Shown here one piece after another: positions 34,365 to 42,469 of a stretch of 64,000 nucleotides of DNA; position 1 is the first letter of the stretch, and each line of letters begins with the position of its first letter. The DNA comes from Clostridiales bacterium (GTDB lineage Bacteria > Bacillota > Clostridia > Clostridiales > Clostridiaceae). The translations under genes and the position numbers were made by a program. A model generated the notes under the pieces. The model did not search any database, was not told where the DNA came from, and saw nothing but the letters and a program-made list of their open reading frames with translations. The stretch covers positions 42,746 through 106,745 of the forward strand of contig JAGHEJ010000060.1 in NCBI GenBank assembly GCA_017889345.1, read 5' to 3'.

Positions 34365-35972
34365 TATTTTTTCTGGTATTATCTTTACAAATGCACTAGG
34401 CATAAACTCTAAATCATCTTTACTAATATATCTTAAAAATACTATAAACAAGAAATATATAATGCCTCCCAAAATACACGATAATCCAAAAGATATATAT
34501 ACTCCAACTTTTGCTCCATTAAAAATATTTATAAAACACATGTAAAAAATAAATACAAAAGTTCCCATTATAATAGAAGATATTAAAGGCTTTACCATAC
34601 CTCTAAATAATCTGCTCTTAAACTTTATATATTTTCTAATTAAAATAGAGTTAATAATCATAGGAATTAAAAACCCTAAAATACTACCAATTACAGCTCC
34701 ATTTATATTTATACTTGGAATTCCTATAAAATAATAATTACTTAAAAGTTTTATAACAACCCCAAATAATAAACTTAAAAACACAGCATAAAATTTATTT
34801 ACTCCTTGTAAAATTGTAGTTTGTATTTGAACTATAGACATAAATATTACAAGAGATGATCCATAAAGCATTAATTTATATCCATCACTATATTGAGATG
34901 AAAACAATATAGAATAAATTGGTTTACCTAAAACCCCAAGTAAAATGCACGCTGGTATTGAAATTAAAAAGCTTATCTTTAATGCAAACTTTATCTTATT
35001 AAACAATTCCTCTTTATCTTTTAAAACTACAGATTTTACAATACTAGGAATTACAGCTGATGATAAAGCTGCAATAAAAGCTAATGGAACATATATTAAA
35101 GTTTTGTACTTTCCTAAAAGTCCATACAAAATATCACTTGTACTTGTATCAAATCCCGCAACTAAAAGTCTATTCTTTACTAATGCTAAATCTATAACCG
35201 ATCCAACATATTGTATACCAGAAGTTAAAATTACAGGTATTCCATATTTAAAAAACTTCTTTATTATTTTTGATGTGGGAACTGTACTTCTTCTTTCAAG
35301 TTCACAACTTAAATAAGGAGTTGAAAAAGTCATATTATAAATTATCTTGTTTCTTTTAAGTACGATTATCAAATAAATTATCGCAATAAAAGCTCCTATA
35401 GTCGTACCTATTGTTCCTCCTGCAGCACCTAATTCTAAACTTTTATTTACTAAAATAAAAGCAAAGAATGCACTTATAAAAATATTACAAATTTGTTCTA
35501 AAACTTGAGAAATGGCAATAGAAGACATACTTGATATTCCTTGAAAAAATCCTCTATAAGCTGCAAGTATTGAAGTTACAAATATTGTTGGTGATAAAAA
35601 TAATATTCCTAAATAAGATCTCTCACTTTTAAAGGCATTTGATAAAAACTTAGAACTAAATAAAAGAAGTAGTGAACTTATAAGTCCTATGAAAAACAAA
35701 ATTCGTTTTCCTACATAAAAAGTCTTTACTATATTTTGTTGCTCATCTAAAGCTGAAAATTCTGCAATTTGTTTAGCTATTGCTATTTGTATTCCAGAAT
35801 TTGTTATAACATAAATAAGAGTAAATATATCATATGATGCTAAATATATACCATATCCTTCATCCCCTAATATCCTTATAATTATTGGAACATAAAATAA
35901 GGACATAACTTTTACCAATATGTTTGCAAAGGATAATGCTATAAAATTTTTACCTGTGGATTGCTCTTTCAT
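34344..35972 (-). CDS. murJ: MurJ/YtgP-like lipid II flippase
   Basis: 542-residue protein with about 14 membrane helices of the MOP superfamily, closest in layout to B. subtilis YtgP (MurJ), which flips lipid II. Features: KVMSLFYVPIIIRILGDEGYGIYLASYDIFTLIYV, RGFFQGISSMSSIAISQVLEQICNIFISAFFAF and the positively charged central cavity segments. It lies back to back with the SpoVB-like gene; the two share fold but little sequence. GAGG before the ATG; the RluA gene lies 10 nt upstream, so both may be co-transcribed. Confidence 0.88.
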   Translation of the reverse strand: MKEQSTGKNFIALSFANILVKVMSLFYVPIIIRILGDEGYGIYLASYDIFTLIYVITNSGIQIAIAKQIAEFSALDEQQNIVKTFYVGKRILFFIGLISSLLLLFSSKFLSNAFKSERSYLGILFLSPTIFVTSILAAYRGFFQGISSMSSIAISQVLEQICNIFISAFFAFILVNKSLELGAAGGTIGTTIGAFIAIIYLIIVLKRNKIIYNMTFSTPYLSCELERRSTVPTSKIIKKFFKYGIPVILTSGIQYVGSVIDLALVKNRLLVAGFDTSTSDILYGLLGKYKTLIYVPLAFIAALSSAVIPSIVKSVVLKDKEELFNKIKFALKISFLISIPACILLGVLGKPIYSILFSSQYSDGYKLMLYGSSLVIFMSIVQIQTTILQGVNKFYAVFLSLLFGVVIKLLSNYYFIGIPSININGAVIGSILGFLIPMIINSILIRKYIKFKSRLFRGMVKPLISSIIMGTFVFIFYMCFINIFNGAKVGVYISFGLSCILGGIIYFLFIVFLRYISKDDLEFMPSAFVKIIPEKIMSKFFK

Positions 35973-35982
35973 GTAATTTCCT

Positions 35983-36966
35983 CTAAACTTTAAATTCCTG
36001 TTTCATTATTCTTTTAAATTGTGATGGAAGAGGCATCACAATTACTTTATTATTTAAATAACTAATACTCATATCTTCATCTATTCCATTAAAATGGAGT
36101 TTATATGCAAATAATAATTGATTTTCTACTCCATATTTGTTAAAAAAGAAATTTCTTAGTTCTTTATTCCCGTACTTTAAATCTCCCAAAATAGGATTTC
36201 CTAAGAATTTTAAATGACTTCTAATTTGATGACTTCTTCCTGTTATTAAATTTATATCTATTAAACTTACAACTCCATTTGTATCTAAATTCTTTACTTC
36301 CATAATTATTTCTTTTGAATCAGGAGTTTTCTTTAAAGATACAGTAGATTTATTAAGTTTTACATCCTTTTTTATATACGCTTTATATAGTCCATCTTTA
36401 ATTTTTCCCTCAATTAAAGCCATATAATGTTTCTTAACTTTTCTCTCCCTAACAACCTCATTTAACTCATATAGAGATTTATTATTTTTACCAAACATTA
36501 CAAGTCCATATGTATTCCTATCTAATCTATTAACTGAAGATGGTGAAAAAGTAAGAGTTTTCTCTGGTATATAATCTCCTTTTTTAATTAAATATGTTCT
36601 TACATTACTTGTTAAATCATTTACTAAATCATCCCCCATTGAATGAACAACAGTATCAACATCTTTAATTACAACCAATAAATTTTCATCTTCAAAACAC
36701 ACCTTAGGCTTTATATATTCTCCTTCACTTTTAGGAGTAATAAACTCCTCTTTAGTTTTTATTTCATAATGATAACCAAATATCCTTATAACATCATCTT
36801 CTTGCAATTTATAATCAATGGGTTTCTTCTTCCCATTTACCTTTATATTTCCCTTTCGTATATCACGAAAAATCAAATTAAGTTCCACATCTTTAAATAA
36901 TTTCCTTAAAAATTTATCTAACCTTTGATCCTTCTCATTAAATCCAATTTTAATTTCTTGTTTCAT
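35983..36966 (-). CDS. RluA-family pseudouridine synthase
   Basis: 327-residue RNA modification enzyme. N-terminal S4-like RNA-binding domain (QRLDKFLRKLF to VIRIFGYHYEI), then the catalytic RluA domain with VNRLDRNTYGLVMFGKN, whose Asp is the nucleophile, and SLIDINLITGRSHQIRSHL and GDLKYGN. The usual HRLD motif is NRLD here. Similar to RluC/RluD, which modify 23S rRNA, but the exact target is not readable. Confidence 0.92.
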   Translation of the reverse strand: MKQEIKIGFNEKDQRLDKFLRKLFKDVELNLIFRDIRKGNIKVNGKKKPIDYKLQEDDVIRIFGYHYEIKTKEEFITPKSEGEYIKPKVCFEDENLLVVIKDVDTVVHSMGDDLVNDLTSNVRTYLIKKGDYIPEKTLTFSPSSVNRLDRNTYGLVMFGKNNKSLYELNEVVRERKVKKHYMALIEGKIKDGLYKAYIKKDVKLNKSTVSLKKTPDSKEIIMEVKNLDTNGVVSLIDINLITGRSHQIRSHLKFLGNPILGDLKYGNKELRNFFFNKYGVENQLLFAYKLHFNGIDEDMSISYLNNKVIVMPLPSQFKRIMKQEFKV

Positions 36967-36979
36967 TACTTCTCCTAAT

Positions 36980-38164
36980 CTAGTTACTATTTAAATAATT
37001 AAATGCAAGGGCACTTTGAAGAGCTACTCCATATACAAGTCCATCTTCATCTAAATCAAATAAACTTCCATGAGCTGGGTGAGTTATTCCTTTTAAAATA
37101 TTTCTCGTTCCAAGAAAATAAAAAAGAGATGGCACAGCTTCTGCAAAATATGCAAAACTTTCAACTCCCATAGAAGGAGGAATATCTAATATTACATTTT
37201 TCTCCCCAAGAATTTCTTTAGAAATTTTCTCCCCAAAAGAAACCATTTCATCGCTATTATATAAACAAGGGTACCCATTGGTAATATCAAACTCAACCTT
37301 TACCCTCATTGCATTTCCAATTGATGTGCATATTTCCTTTAATCTCTTAACTGCATACTCTCTATCTTCTTTCGTTATTGTTCTAATTACCCCTTCTAAA
37401 ACAACCTCTTCAGGAATTATATTAGGAGCAGTTCCCCCAATAAATTTTCCAATAGTTATAACAGAAGGATTGTGAGGACTAATTTCTCTACTTACAATTG
37501 TTTGAAGAGAGTTAACCATATTACACGCAGCAACTATAGGGTCTATTGAATCTTCTGGATGAGCTCCATGACCTCCTCGTCCTTTCACTATAATTTTAAA
37601 AGGATTAGAGGCAGCATTAACAACCCCATATTTTAAACCAATTGTTCCAGAATCTAAAAGTTCAGATACATGAAGCCCTATTATTCTATCAACCTTAGGA
37701 TTTTCCAAAGCTCCTTCTTTTATCATAAATTGAGCTCCTCCAACAGTTTCTTCTGCTGGTTCAAAAATTAGTTTTACAGTTCCTTTAAATTTATCCTTAT
37801 ATTTATTTAATACTTTAGCTGCTCCCATAAGAATTGACATATGACCATCATGACCACAAGCATGCATTTTCCCTTTTACTTTAGATGAGTATTCTACATT
37901 TTTTCTATCTTCAAGTGGCAAAGCATCTAAATCAGATCTTAAAGCTACAACAGGTCCATCACCACTTCCCTTTATAATTCCGACTATTCCTGTACCACAA
38001 ATAACATTAGTTTCTATTCCAAGAGAGTTTAAATACTCAACAATTCTCTTAGATGTATTAAACTCCTCAAATCCTATTTCTGGATACTGATGAAAATATC
38101 TTCTATTTTCAATTACTTCATTTCTTATTAATTCTGCCTCTAGCAAAAAATCTATCTTCTCCAA
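36980..38164 (-). CDS. M20D-family amidohydrolase
   Basis: 394-residue zinc-dependent amidohydrolase of the M20D group (hippurate hydrolase, N-acyl-amino-acid or N-acetyl-diaminopimelate deacetylase). Metal and catalytic motifs: MHACGHDGHMSILMGAAKVL, EPAEETVGGAQFMI, GLHVSELLDSG, GRGGHGAHPEDSIDPI and a C-terminal THPAHGSLFDLDE. All ligands are intact. I use the TTG at 38164, 9 nt after GGAG; two further TTG codons upstream lack a site. The physiological substrate is unknown. Confidence 0.9.
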   Translation of the reverse strand: MEKIDFLLEAELIRNEVIENRRYFHQYPEIGFEEFNTSKRIVEYLNSLGIETNVICGTGIVGIIKGSGDGPVVALRSDLDALPLEDRKNVEYSSKVKGKMHACGHDGHMSILMGAAKVLNKYKDKFKGTVKLIFEPAEETVGGAQFMIKEGALENPKVDRIIGLHVSELLDSGTIGLKYGVVNAASNPFKIIVKGRGGHGAHPEDSIDPIVAACNMVNSLQTIVSREISPHNPSVITIGKFIGGTAPNIIPEEVVLEGVIRTITKEDREYAVKRLKEICTSIGNAMRVKVEFDITNGYPCLYNSDEMVSFGEKISKEILGEKNVILDIPPSMGVESFAYFAEAVPSLFYFLGTRNILKGITHPAHGSLFDLDEDGLVYGVALQSALAFNYLNSN

Positions 38165-38233
38165 AATAATCAACTCCAAATTATTTTTTATAAATAAATA
38201 TTACAATATTAATTTGATTTTATCTATAAAAAA

Positions 38234-38265
38234 ATCTAAGTACTTTAACTTAAAAATACCTAGAT
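38234..38265 (-). terminator. Terminator of the small Cys protein gene
   Basis: Nine-base-pair stem on the reverse strand (ATCTAGGTA with TACTTAGAT, one G-U pair) and a 14-nt loop, followed by seven T. Confidence 0.8.
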
Positions 38266-38286
38266 ATAACTATGTAAAATATTAAA

Positions 38287-38451
38287 TTAATTGTTTACAG
38301 CCTCTTTTCTAAAGTCAGTATAACTCTTACCTTTAAAAATTTGAGCAAATGGACAATCCTCTGATGGATCTTCCTTATCTTTGTTATAATAAGCACACTC
38401 TTTAAAACATTCAACTATCTCTGCAGAAGTTGATAAAAAATAACATTCCAT
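38287..38451 (-). CDS. Small four-cysteine protein
   Basis: 54 residues, MECYFLSTSAEIVECFKECA then YYNKDKEDPSEDCPFAQIF. Four cysteines (3, 15, 19, 33) with acidic spacing suggest a small metal- or cluster-binding protein. GGAGG lies 7 nt before the ATG, and a terminator follows, so it is very probably a real gene. Such short Cys proteins are common in clostridia but have no assigned role. Confidence 0.75.
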   Translation of the reverse strand: MECYFLSTSAEIVECFKECAYYNKDKEDPSEDCPFAQIFKGKSYTDFRKEAVNN

Positions 38452-38537
38452 AAACAAACCTCCGAACTAAATTAATTATAGATAAGTAGTTTATCAAAAT
38501 TTTTATGATAATTTTTAACTTAATAATTACATTTTTG

Positions 38538-38546
38538 TGCTATACT
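38538..38546 (+). promoter_or_regulatory. Extended -10 promoter of the DUF5685 cluster
   Basis: TGC-TATACT, an extended -10 element; the -35 region is poor, as is common with extended -10 promoters. It lies about 33 nt before the ATG at 38579. Confidence 0.6.
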
Positions 38547-38578
38547 CTTTAAATAAAAAAATATTATGAGGTATAAAA

Positions 38579-39493
38579 ATGTTTGGATATGTATATCCCT
38601 TTAAACCAGATTTAAAAATAAAATACTATAACACATTTAAAAGTTATTATTGTAGTTTATGCCACGCAATCAAGAACAACTATGGAAACATTCCAAGAAT
38701 TAGCATAAATTTCGATATAACTTTTATGGCTATACTACTTGATAGTTTTTCTTCAACTAAACCAAATATACAGAAAAAAACTTGTTTAATGCATCCAACT
38801 GAAAAAAAATTAATAATAAAAGATAACACGAGCATAAACTATACTAGTCATATAAATATAATTTTAACACATAATAAAATAATTGACGATATTAATGATG
38901 AAAATAATTTATTTTCAAAAATAATTTTTCCAATTTCTAATAAATACATCCAAAAATTGCCAAAAAAATTCCAAGAAATTAATCTTATTATTTCCAAATA
39001 CCTAAAAGATCTACAAATTCTTGAATCTTCACAAGAAGCTTTATCAATAGATGAATATTCTCATCCTTTTGGAAATATTGTTAAAAACATTTTTTCATTT
39101 TATGGAAAATTAAATAATTTTGAAAAAAATTATTTACATTCCATAGAAAACATAGGATATAATCTAGGTAAATGGATTTATTTAATAGATGCCTTTAACG
39201 ACATTGAGAAAGATTTTAAGAAAAACTCTTTTAATCCAATTTTAAAAATACATAAAATTAATTTTAAAAATGATTTTGATATTTTAAAATTTAAACGAGA
39301 AATTAAGGAAGATTTTTCTTCAACTCTCACATTTATAAATCTTAAATGTTTAGAAAACTTTGAAAATCTTTTCCTAACTAAAAATTATGATTTAATTGAA
39401 AACATACTTCAATTGGGTATGCCCTTTAAAATAGATAAAATTGTAAATCATTTTGAATGCTCAAAGAAAAAAGGAAGTGTTATTTATGAATAA
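38579..39493 (+). CDS. DUF5685 family protein
   Basis: 304-residue soluble protein. The start MFGYVYPFKPDLKIKYYNTFKSYYCSLCHAIK is the typical DUF5685 opening; later a Cys (KKTCLMHPT) and an aspartate-rich region (GKWIYLIDAFNDIEKDF) recall the helical folds of prenyl-type synthases, with Asp-rich motifs, but no function is known. First gene of a conserved clostridial cluster with a J-domain-like protein; the two overlap by 8 bp. Confidence 0.85.
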   Translation: MFGYVYPFKPDLKIKYYNTFKSYYCSLCHAIKNNYGNIPRISINFDITFMAILLDSFSSTKPNIQKKTCLMHPTEKKLIIKDNTSINYTSHINIILTHNKIIDDINDENNLFSKIIFPISNKYIQKLPKKFQEINLIISKYLKDLQILESSQEALSIDEYSHPFGNIVKNIFSFYGKLNNFEKNYLHSIENIGYNLGKWIYLIDAFNDIEKDFKKNSFNPILKIHKINFKNDFDILKFKREIKEDFSSTLTFINLKCLENFENLFLTKNYDLIENILQLGMPFKIDKIVNHFECSKKKGSVIYE

Positions 39494-40076
39494 AAAATAT
39501 TTTGACATATTAAATTTAAATGAAAATGCTAGCATCGAACAAGTTAAATCATCATACAAAAATTTAATAAGCATGTATAACTCAAAACTCCAAGACGATA
39601 ATTCAAATTTTAATGAAATAAATAAAAAGATTCTTGAACTAAACAGTGCTTATGATTATCTAATGAATAATGTTTTTAATAATTCCTATGGAGAAACTTC
39701 TTCATTTACCCAAATTAGAAATCTTATTAATGCGAATTTATTAGATGAAGCTCGTGAAAAACTTTGGAAAATTGAAAATAGAAATGCTGAATGGAACTAT
39801 TTAATAGGTCAAATTTACTATAAAGAAGGATGGTATGATAAAAGTAAAAGCCACTTTGAAATAGCATATAATCTTGAACCTAATAATTTTGAGTATAGTC
39901 AAGCGTATAATTCTTTTAAAAATTCTAACACTCAATTTAGACAAACATATACAAAAAGAACTGGATTTGATTCTAATCCTGGATGTTGTTGTGGATGTGG
40001 AGATAGTTGTTGCACTTTATGTTGTATTGATTCATGTTGTGAAATATGTGGCTGTGATTTTATAACTTGTTGTTAA
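39486..40076 (+). CDS. Degenerate J-domain protein with Cys-rich tail
   Basis: 196 residues. The N-terminus (YFDILNLNENASIEQVKSSYKNLISMY) is a J-domain by pattern, but the HPD loop is replaced (MYNSKLQDD), so it should not stimulate DnaK in the normal way. Residues about 80-150 are TPR-like helices (NAEWNYLIGQIYYKEGWYDKS). The last 30 residues contain 14 cysteines, many as CC pairs separated by 2-4 residues, suggesting metal binding or a disulfide/cluster knot. ATG at 39486 follows GGAAG and overlaps the DUF5685 stop. Confidence 0.83.
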   Translation: MNKKYFDILNLNENASIEQVKSSYKNLISMYNSKLQDDNSNFNEINKKILELNSAYDYLMNNVFNNSYGETSSFTQIRNLINANLLDEAREKLWKIENRNAEWNYLIGQIYYKEGWYDKSKSHFEIAYNLEPNNFEYSQAYNSFKNSNTQFRQTYTKRTGFDSNPGCCCGCGDSCCTLCCIDSCCEICGCDFITCC

Positions 40077-40077
40077 T

Positions 40078-40581
40078 ATGAATTCTACAAATAAACTAAC
40101 AAAAAGCTCCATACTCATATCTCTAAATGTACTCTTATTTATATGTTGCAAAATTTTTAATATTGCAGACCTAACATTATTAACGGTTTGCTCTATGATA
40201 ACATGTTTCTCTCTTATAAAATTTAATATACGATACTCTTTATTGATAGTTATAGGGTCAACTATTTCCTCAATTATATTTGGACTTGTTGAATATTCCA
40301 TTATGTACATGTTATTTTTCGGATCATATCCCATTATAAAATTTCATATTGAAAAATTAAGCCACATAATACGAGAATTAATTTTAAAATTTATTTACTT
40401 TAATAGTTTATTTATAATTATTTTCCTATTATATATAAAGTTATTTTTCCCAATAAAGATAAACATAATATTAATAATTATTGGATGCATTTTTTCCTCT
40501 ATTGTATTTTTAATATACGATATTATGTTAACAAGGATTATTAGATTTATTTATATAAATCCCTTTCTTAAAAATTTATAA
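40078..40581 (+). CDS. Unknown membrane protein
   Basis: 167 residues with four or five hydrophobic helices (for example SILISLNVLLFICCKIF, SLLIVIGSTISSIIFGLVEYS, FIYFNSLFIIIFLLYIKLF). The ATG follows the J-domain-like gene's stop after one base and has no ribosome site of its own, so it depends on translational coupling. It completes the DUF5685/J-like cluster. It resembles small ECF- or permease-like membrane proteins only in being hydrophobic; no family is assigned. Confidence 0.72.
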   Translation: MNSTNKLTKSSILISLNVLLFICCKIFNIADLTLLTVCSMITCFSLIKFNIRYSLLIVIGSTISSIIFGLVEYSIMYMLFFGSYPIIKFHIEKLSHIIRELILKFIYFNSLFIIIFLLYIKLFFPIKINIILIIIGCIFSSIVFLIYDIMLTRIIRFIYINPFLKNL

Positions 40582-40593
40582 TATTACATTTTT

Positions 40594-40622
40594 TTGACAT
40601 TTAATAATAATTATTATATAAT
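40594..40622 (+). promoter_or_regulatory. Sigma-A promoter of perR
   Basis: Perfect consensus TTGACA (40594-40599), 17-bp spacer, TATAAT (40617-40622). Confidence 0.92.
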
Positions 40623-40630
40623 TATTATAA
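40616..40630 (+). promoter_or_regulatory. PerR box overlapping the perR -10
   Basis: ATATAATTATTATAA matches the PerR consensus TTATAATNATTATAA at 14 of 15 positions and covers the -10 box, the usual place for autorepression. Confidence 0.75.
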
Positions 40631-40658
40631 TTATTTTTAGTAAGAAGGATATTAAACT

Positions 40659-41084
40659 ATGTTCAAGGAAAGAAATAATATGGATGAAATCGTGCAAATA
40701 TTTAAAGAAAAAAATTTAAAACTAACTTTACAAAGAATAAATATTTATTCTTATTTAAGATCTACATGTGAACATCCATCAGTTGATACAATATACAAAC
40801 ATATAAAACAGATTATACCAAGTATAAGTCTTGCAACAGTATATAAAACATTAAATACACTTGTTGATGCTGGACTTGTTAGGGTATTAAATGTGTGTGA
40901 AGAAAACTTCAGATATGACTCAAATATAAATACTCACGGTCACGTTAAATGTACTGAATGTAATAAAGTTGAAGATATTATTTTAAATGATACCCTCTTA
41001 AATTCCTTGACAGCAGAAAACTATAAAATTAATAATTTTGATTTAATTCTGTATGGAAAATGCAAATCCTGTTTATCTAAATAA
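40659..41084 (+). CDS. perR: Fur-family peroxide regulator, PerR-like
   Basis: 141 residues. The winged helix LKLTLQRINIYSYLRSTCEHPSVDTIYKHI and SLATVYKTLNTLVDAGLV precedes the metal region NINTHGHVKCTECNKVEDI and the second CxxC in LYGKCKSCLSK. Two CxxC pairs form the structural zinc site of PerR-type proteins. The PerR box over its own promoter supports PerR over Fur or Zur. ATG at 40659 with AAGGAT upstream; a second ATG at 40680 with AGGAAAG is possible. Confidence 0.88.
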   Translation: MFKERNNMDEIVQIFKEKNLKLTLQRINIYSYLRSTCEHPSVDTIYKHIKQIIPSISLATVYKTLNTLVDAGLVRVLNVCEENFRYDSNINTHGHVKCTECNKVEDIILNDTLLNSLTAENYKINNFDLILYGKCKSCLSK

Positions 41085-41092
41085 TAAATTAA

Positions 41093-41126
41093 TAAGGCTA
41101 CCTACTATAACAAGTAGGTAGCCTTA
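41093..41126. terminator. Hairpin after perR
   Basis: 14-bp perfect stem (TAAGGCTACCTACT and complement) with a 6-nt loop, but without a T-run on the plus side. A weak terminator or processing hairpin. Confidence 0.6.
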
Positions 41127-41233
41127 CTTAAGGGGGATTTGTGGAGAAAAAATATTATCTCCATTTACAATTATATTATTTCATACTATAAAATCTTTAT
41201 ACATATTTTGAAATAATTTACACTTTAATTTCA

Positions 41234-41659
41234 TTATTTTTCTCCATTTATTTCATCCATATAAAATTGTATAAATTTATCTGCTATATTTGAATAATCA
41301 ATTCCTAAAATAGGTTTTAATGAATTAAAAAAACTAATTATAATTTCATGATTATAAGTATTATTTATGTTATTGGAATTAAAATTTCCTAAATTAAAAT
41401 TATTTATATCAAATCCATCTGACATAAATGACATTATGTTATTTAAATTTTTAAAGTCTATAGTACTTAAAAGTTCCATTATGTTCCCATAATTAAATCC
41501 ATTTTTAAAGTTATTATCATACATTTGATTATTCATATTATTCATTTGCATGTTATAATATGGGTTAAAATATTGTGCATTACTAGGCTCCATGATTTTT
41601 TCAACATAATAAGGATTTTCTTCACACATTCTATTATAAGATTTTTTTCGTTTTGACAT
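41234..41659 (-). CDS. Asn/Met-rich protein, possible spore surface protein
   Basis: 141-residue low-complexity protein. A charged start (MSKRKKSYNRMCEENPYYVEKI) is followed by a middle rich in Asn, Met, Tyr and Phe (MNNMNNQMYDNNFKNGFNYG and further Asn runs). The last 40 residues are a more ordered helix. I start at 41659, 8 nt after GGAGG. Such composition is typical of clostridial spore coat or exosporium proteins, and the next gene on the strand is Gly-rich; the spore role is inferred from this alone. Confidence 0.7.
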   Translation of the reverse strand: MSKRKKSYNRMCEENPYYVEKIMEPSNAQYFNPYYNMQMNNMNNQMYDNNFKNGFNYGNIMELLSTIDFKNLNNIMSFMSDGFDINNFNLGNFNSNNINNTYNHEIIISFFNSLKPILGIDYSNIADKFIQFYMDEINGEK

Positions 41660-41681
41660 AAATAATACCTCCACATATATA

Positions 41682-41715
41682 TTAGGAGGGTTTAATCAAA
41701 ATAAAACCCTCCTAA
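41682..41715 (-). terminator. Hairpin between the two low-complexity genes
   Basis: 12-bp perfect stem (TTAGGAGGGTTT/AAACCCTCCTAA) with a 10-nt loop, upstream of the ribosome site of the 41.2-kb gene. T-run is poor, so read-through is likely. The stem hides an AGGAGG. Confidence 0.6.
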
Positions 41716-41768
41716 ATTTTCAATCTATGAAAATTGAATTTATATATTCGAATTATACTTTATATTTT

Positions 41769-42371
41769 CTATAATTCTGTTGTACATCCGCATGATCTTG
41801 GTTGTGGTTGTTGACAACAACATCCCCTATTATTATTATTTATTAATCCAAGTAATAATAATAAAGGTAATATTCCTGATCCATTACCAAATCCAAATAA
41901 TCCAGAATTATTATTTCCATTTGCTGTTGGCACAATATTCATTAATGTTGGTTGAGGACATCCTCCATTATTACCTAATCCATATGGCATATAGCATGGT
42001 TGACACATTGGCTGAGCTACTTGATAAGTTGATACTGGCACTTCCATATACGCCTGTCTTACTTTCCTAGTTTTATATTTTAATCCATCATAAGCATATG
42101 GGCTTGTTGGGAATATATATGGATATCCATAACCTGCTCCATATCCAGAACCATAATTATTTGGGTAAAGTGCTAAAGTTCCACCTGAAAAATTATTTCC
42201 ATTATTATAATTATTTCCTAATCCTGCTAAAAGGAGCCAAGGTAATATTCCTGATCCTCCACCAAAACCAAATGGTGTTCCTCCATTTCCAGAGTTTCCT
42301 CCATTATTTCCTCCACATCCTGTGTTACATCCACAACTATTAATTTGATTCATAAAATTCATAAAATCCAT
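41769..42371 (-). CDS. Gly/Asn/Cys-rich protein, possible spore coat protein
   Basis: 200-residue low-complexity protein. It contains two copies of one hydrophobic unit, FGFGGGSGILPWLLLAGLGNN (near 33-53) and FGFGNGSGILPLLLLLGLINN (near 160-180), flanked by Cys-rich ends (SCGCNTGCGG at the start, GCCCQQPQPRSCGC at the end) and a Tyr/Gly segment. There is no signal peptide. Glycine-rich, Cys-ended proteins of this sort are found in spore coats and exosporia of clostridia. AAGGAG precedes the ATG. No sequence family is claimed. Confidence 0.75.
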   Translation of the reverse strand: MDFMNFMNQINSCGCNTGCGGNNGGNSGNGGTPFGFGGGSGILPWLLLAGLGNNYNNGNNFSGGTLALYPNNYGSGYGAGYGYPYIFPTSPYAYDGLKYKTRKVRQAYMEVPVSTYQVAQPMCQPCYMPYGLGNNGGCPQPTLMNIVPTANGNNNSGLFGFGNGSGILPLLLLLGLINNNNRGCCCQQPQPRSCGCTTEL

Positions 42372-42438
42372 TTATAACTCCTTTAAATCATTCTTATATG
42401 ATAATCTTATGTAAAAAAATAAAACATGACACAATAAA

Positions 42439-42469
42439 AAAAGTATATTATTAAAAATAATATACTTTT
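42439..42469 (-). terminator. Terminator of the tig-clpP-clpX-engB operon
   Basis: 14-bp stem (AAAAGTATATTATT and complement) with a 3-nt loop, followed on the reverse strand by seven T. Confidence 0.88.

Noticed and set aside
40032..40334. 100-codon reverse frame opposite the membrane-protein gene
   Set aside because: Antisense shadow of two well-placed plus-strand genes, without ribosome site or family resemblance.
41142..41163. Second hairpin after perR (TGGAGA/TCTCCA)
   Set aside because: Six-base-pair stem with AT-rich loop and no T-run; likely chance.
42372..42438. Sigma-K or sigma-E promoter before the Gly-rich gene
   Set aside because: CATAAGATT and CATATAAG resemble the -10 elements, but spacing and -35 bases do not fit well enough.
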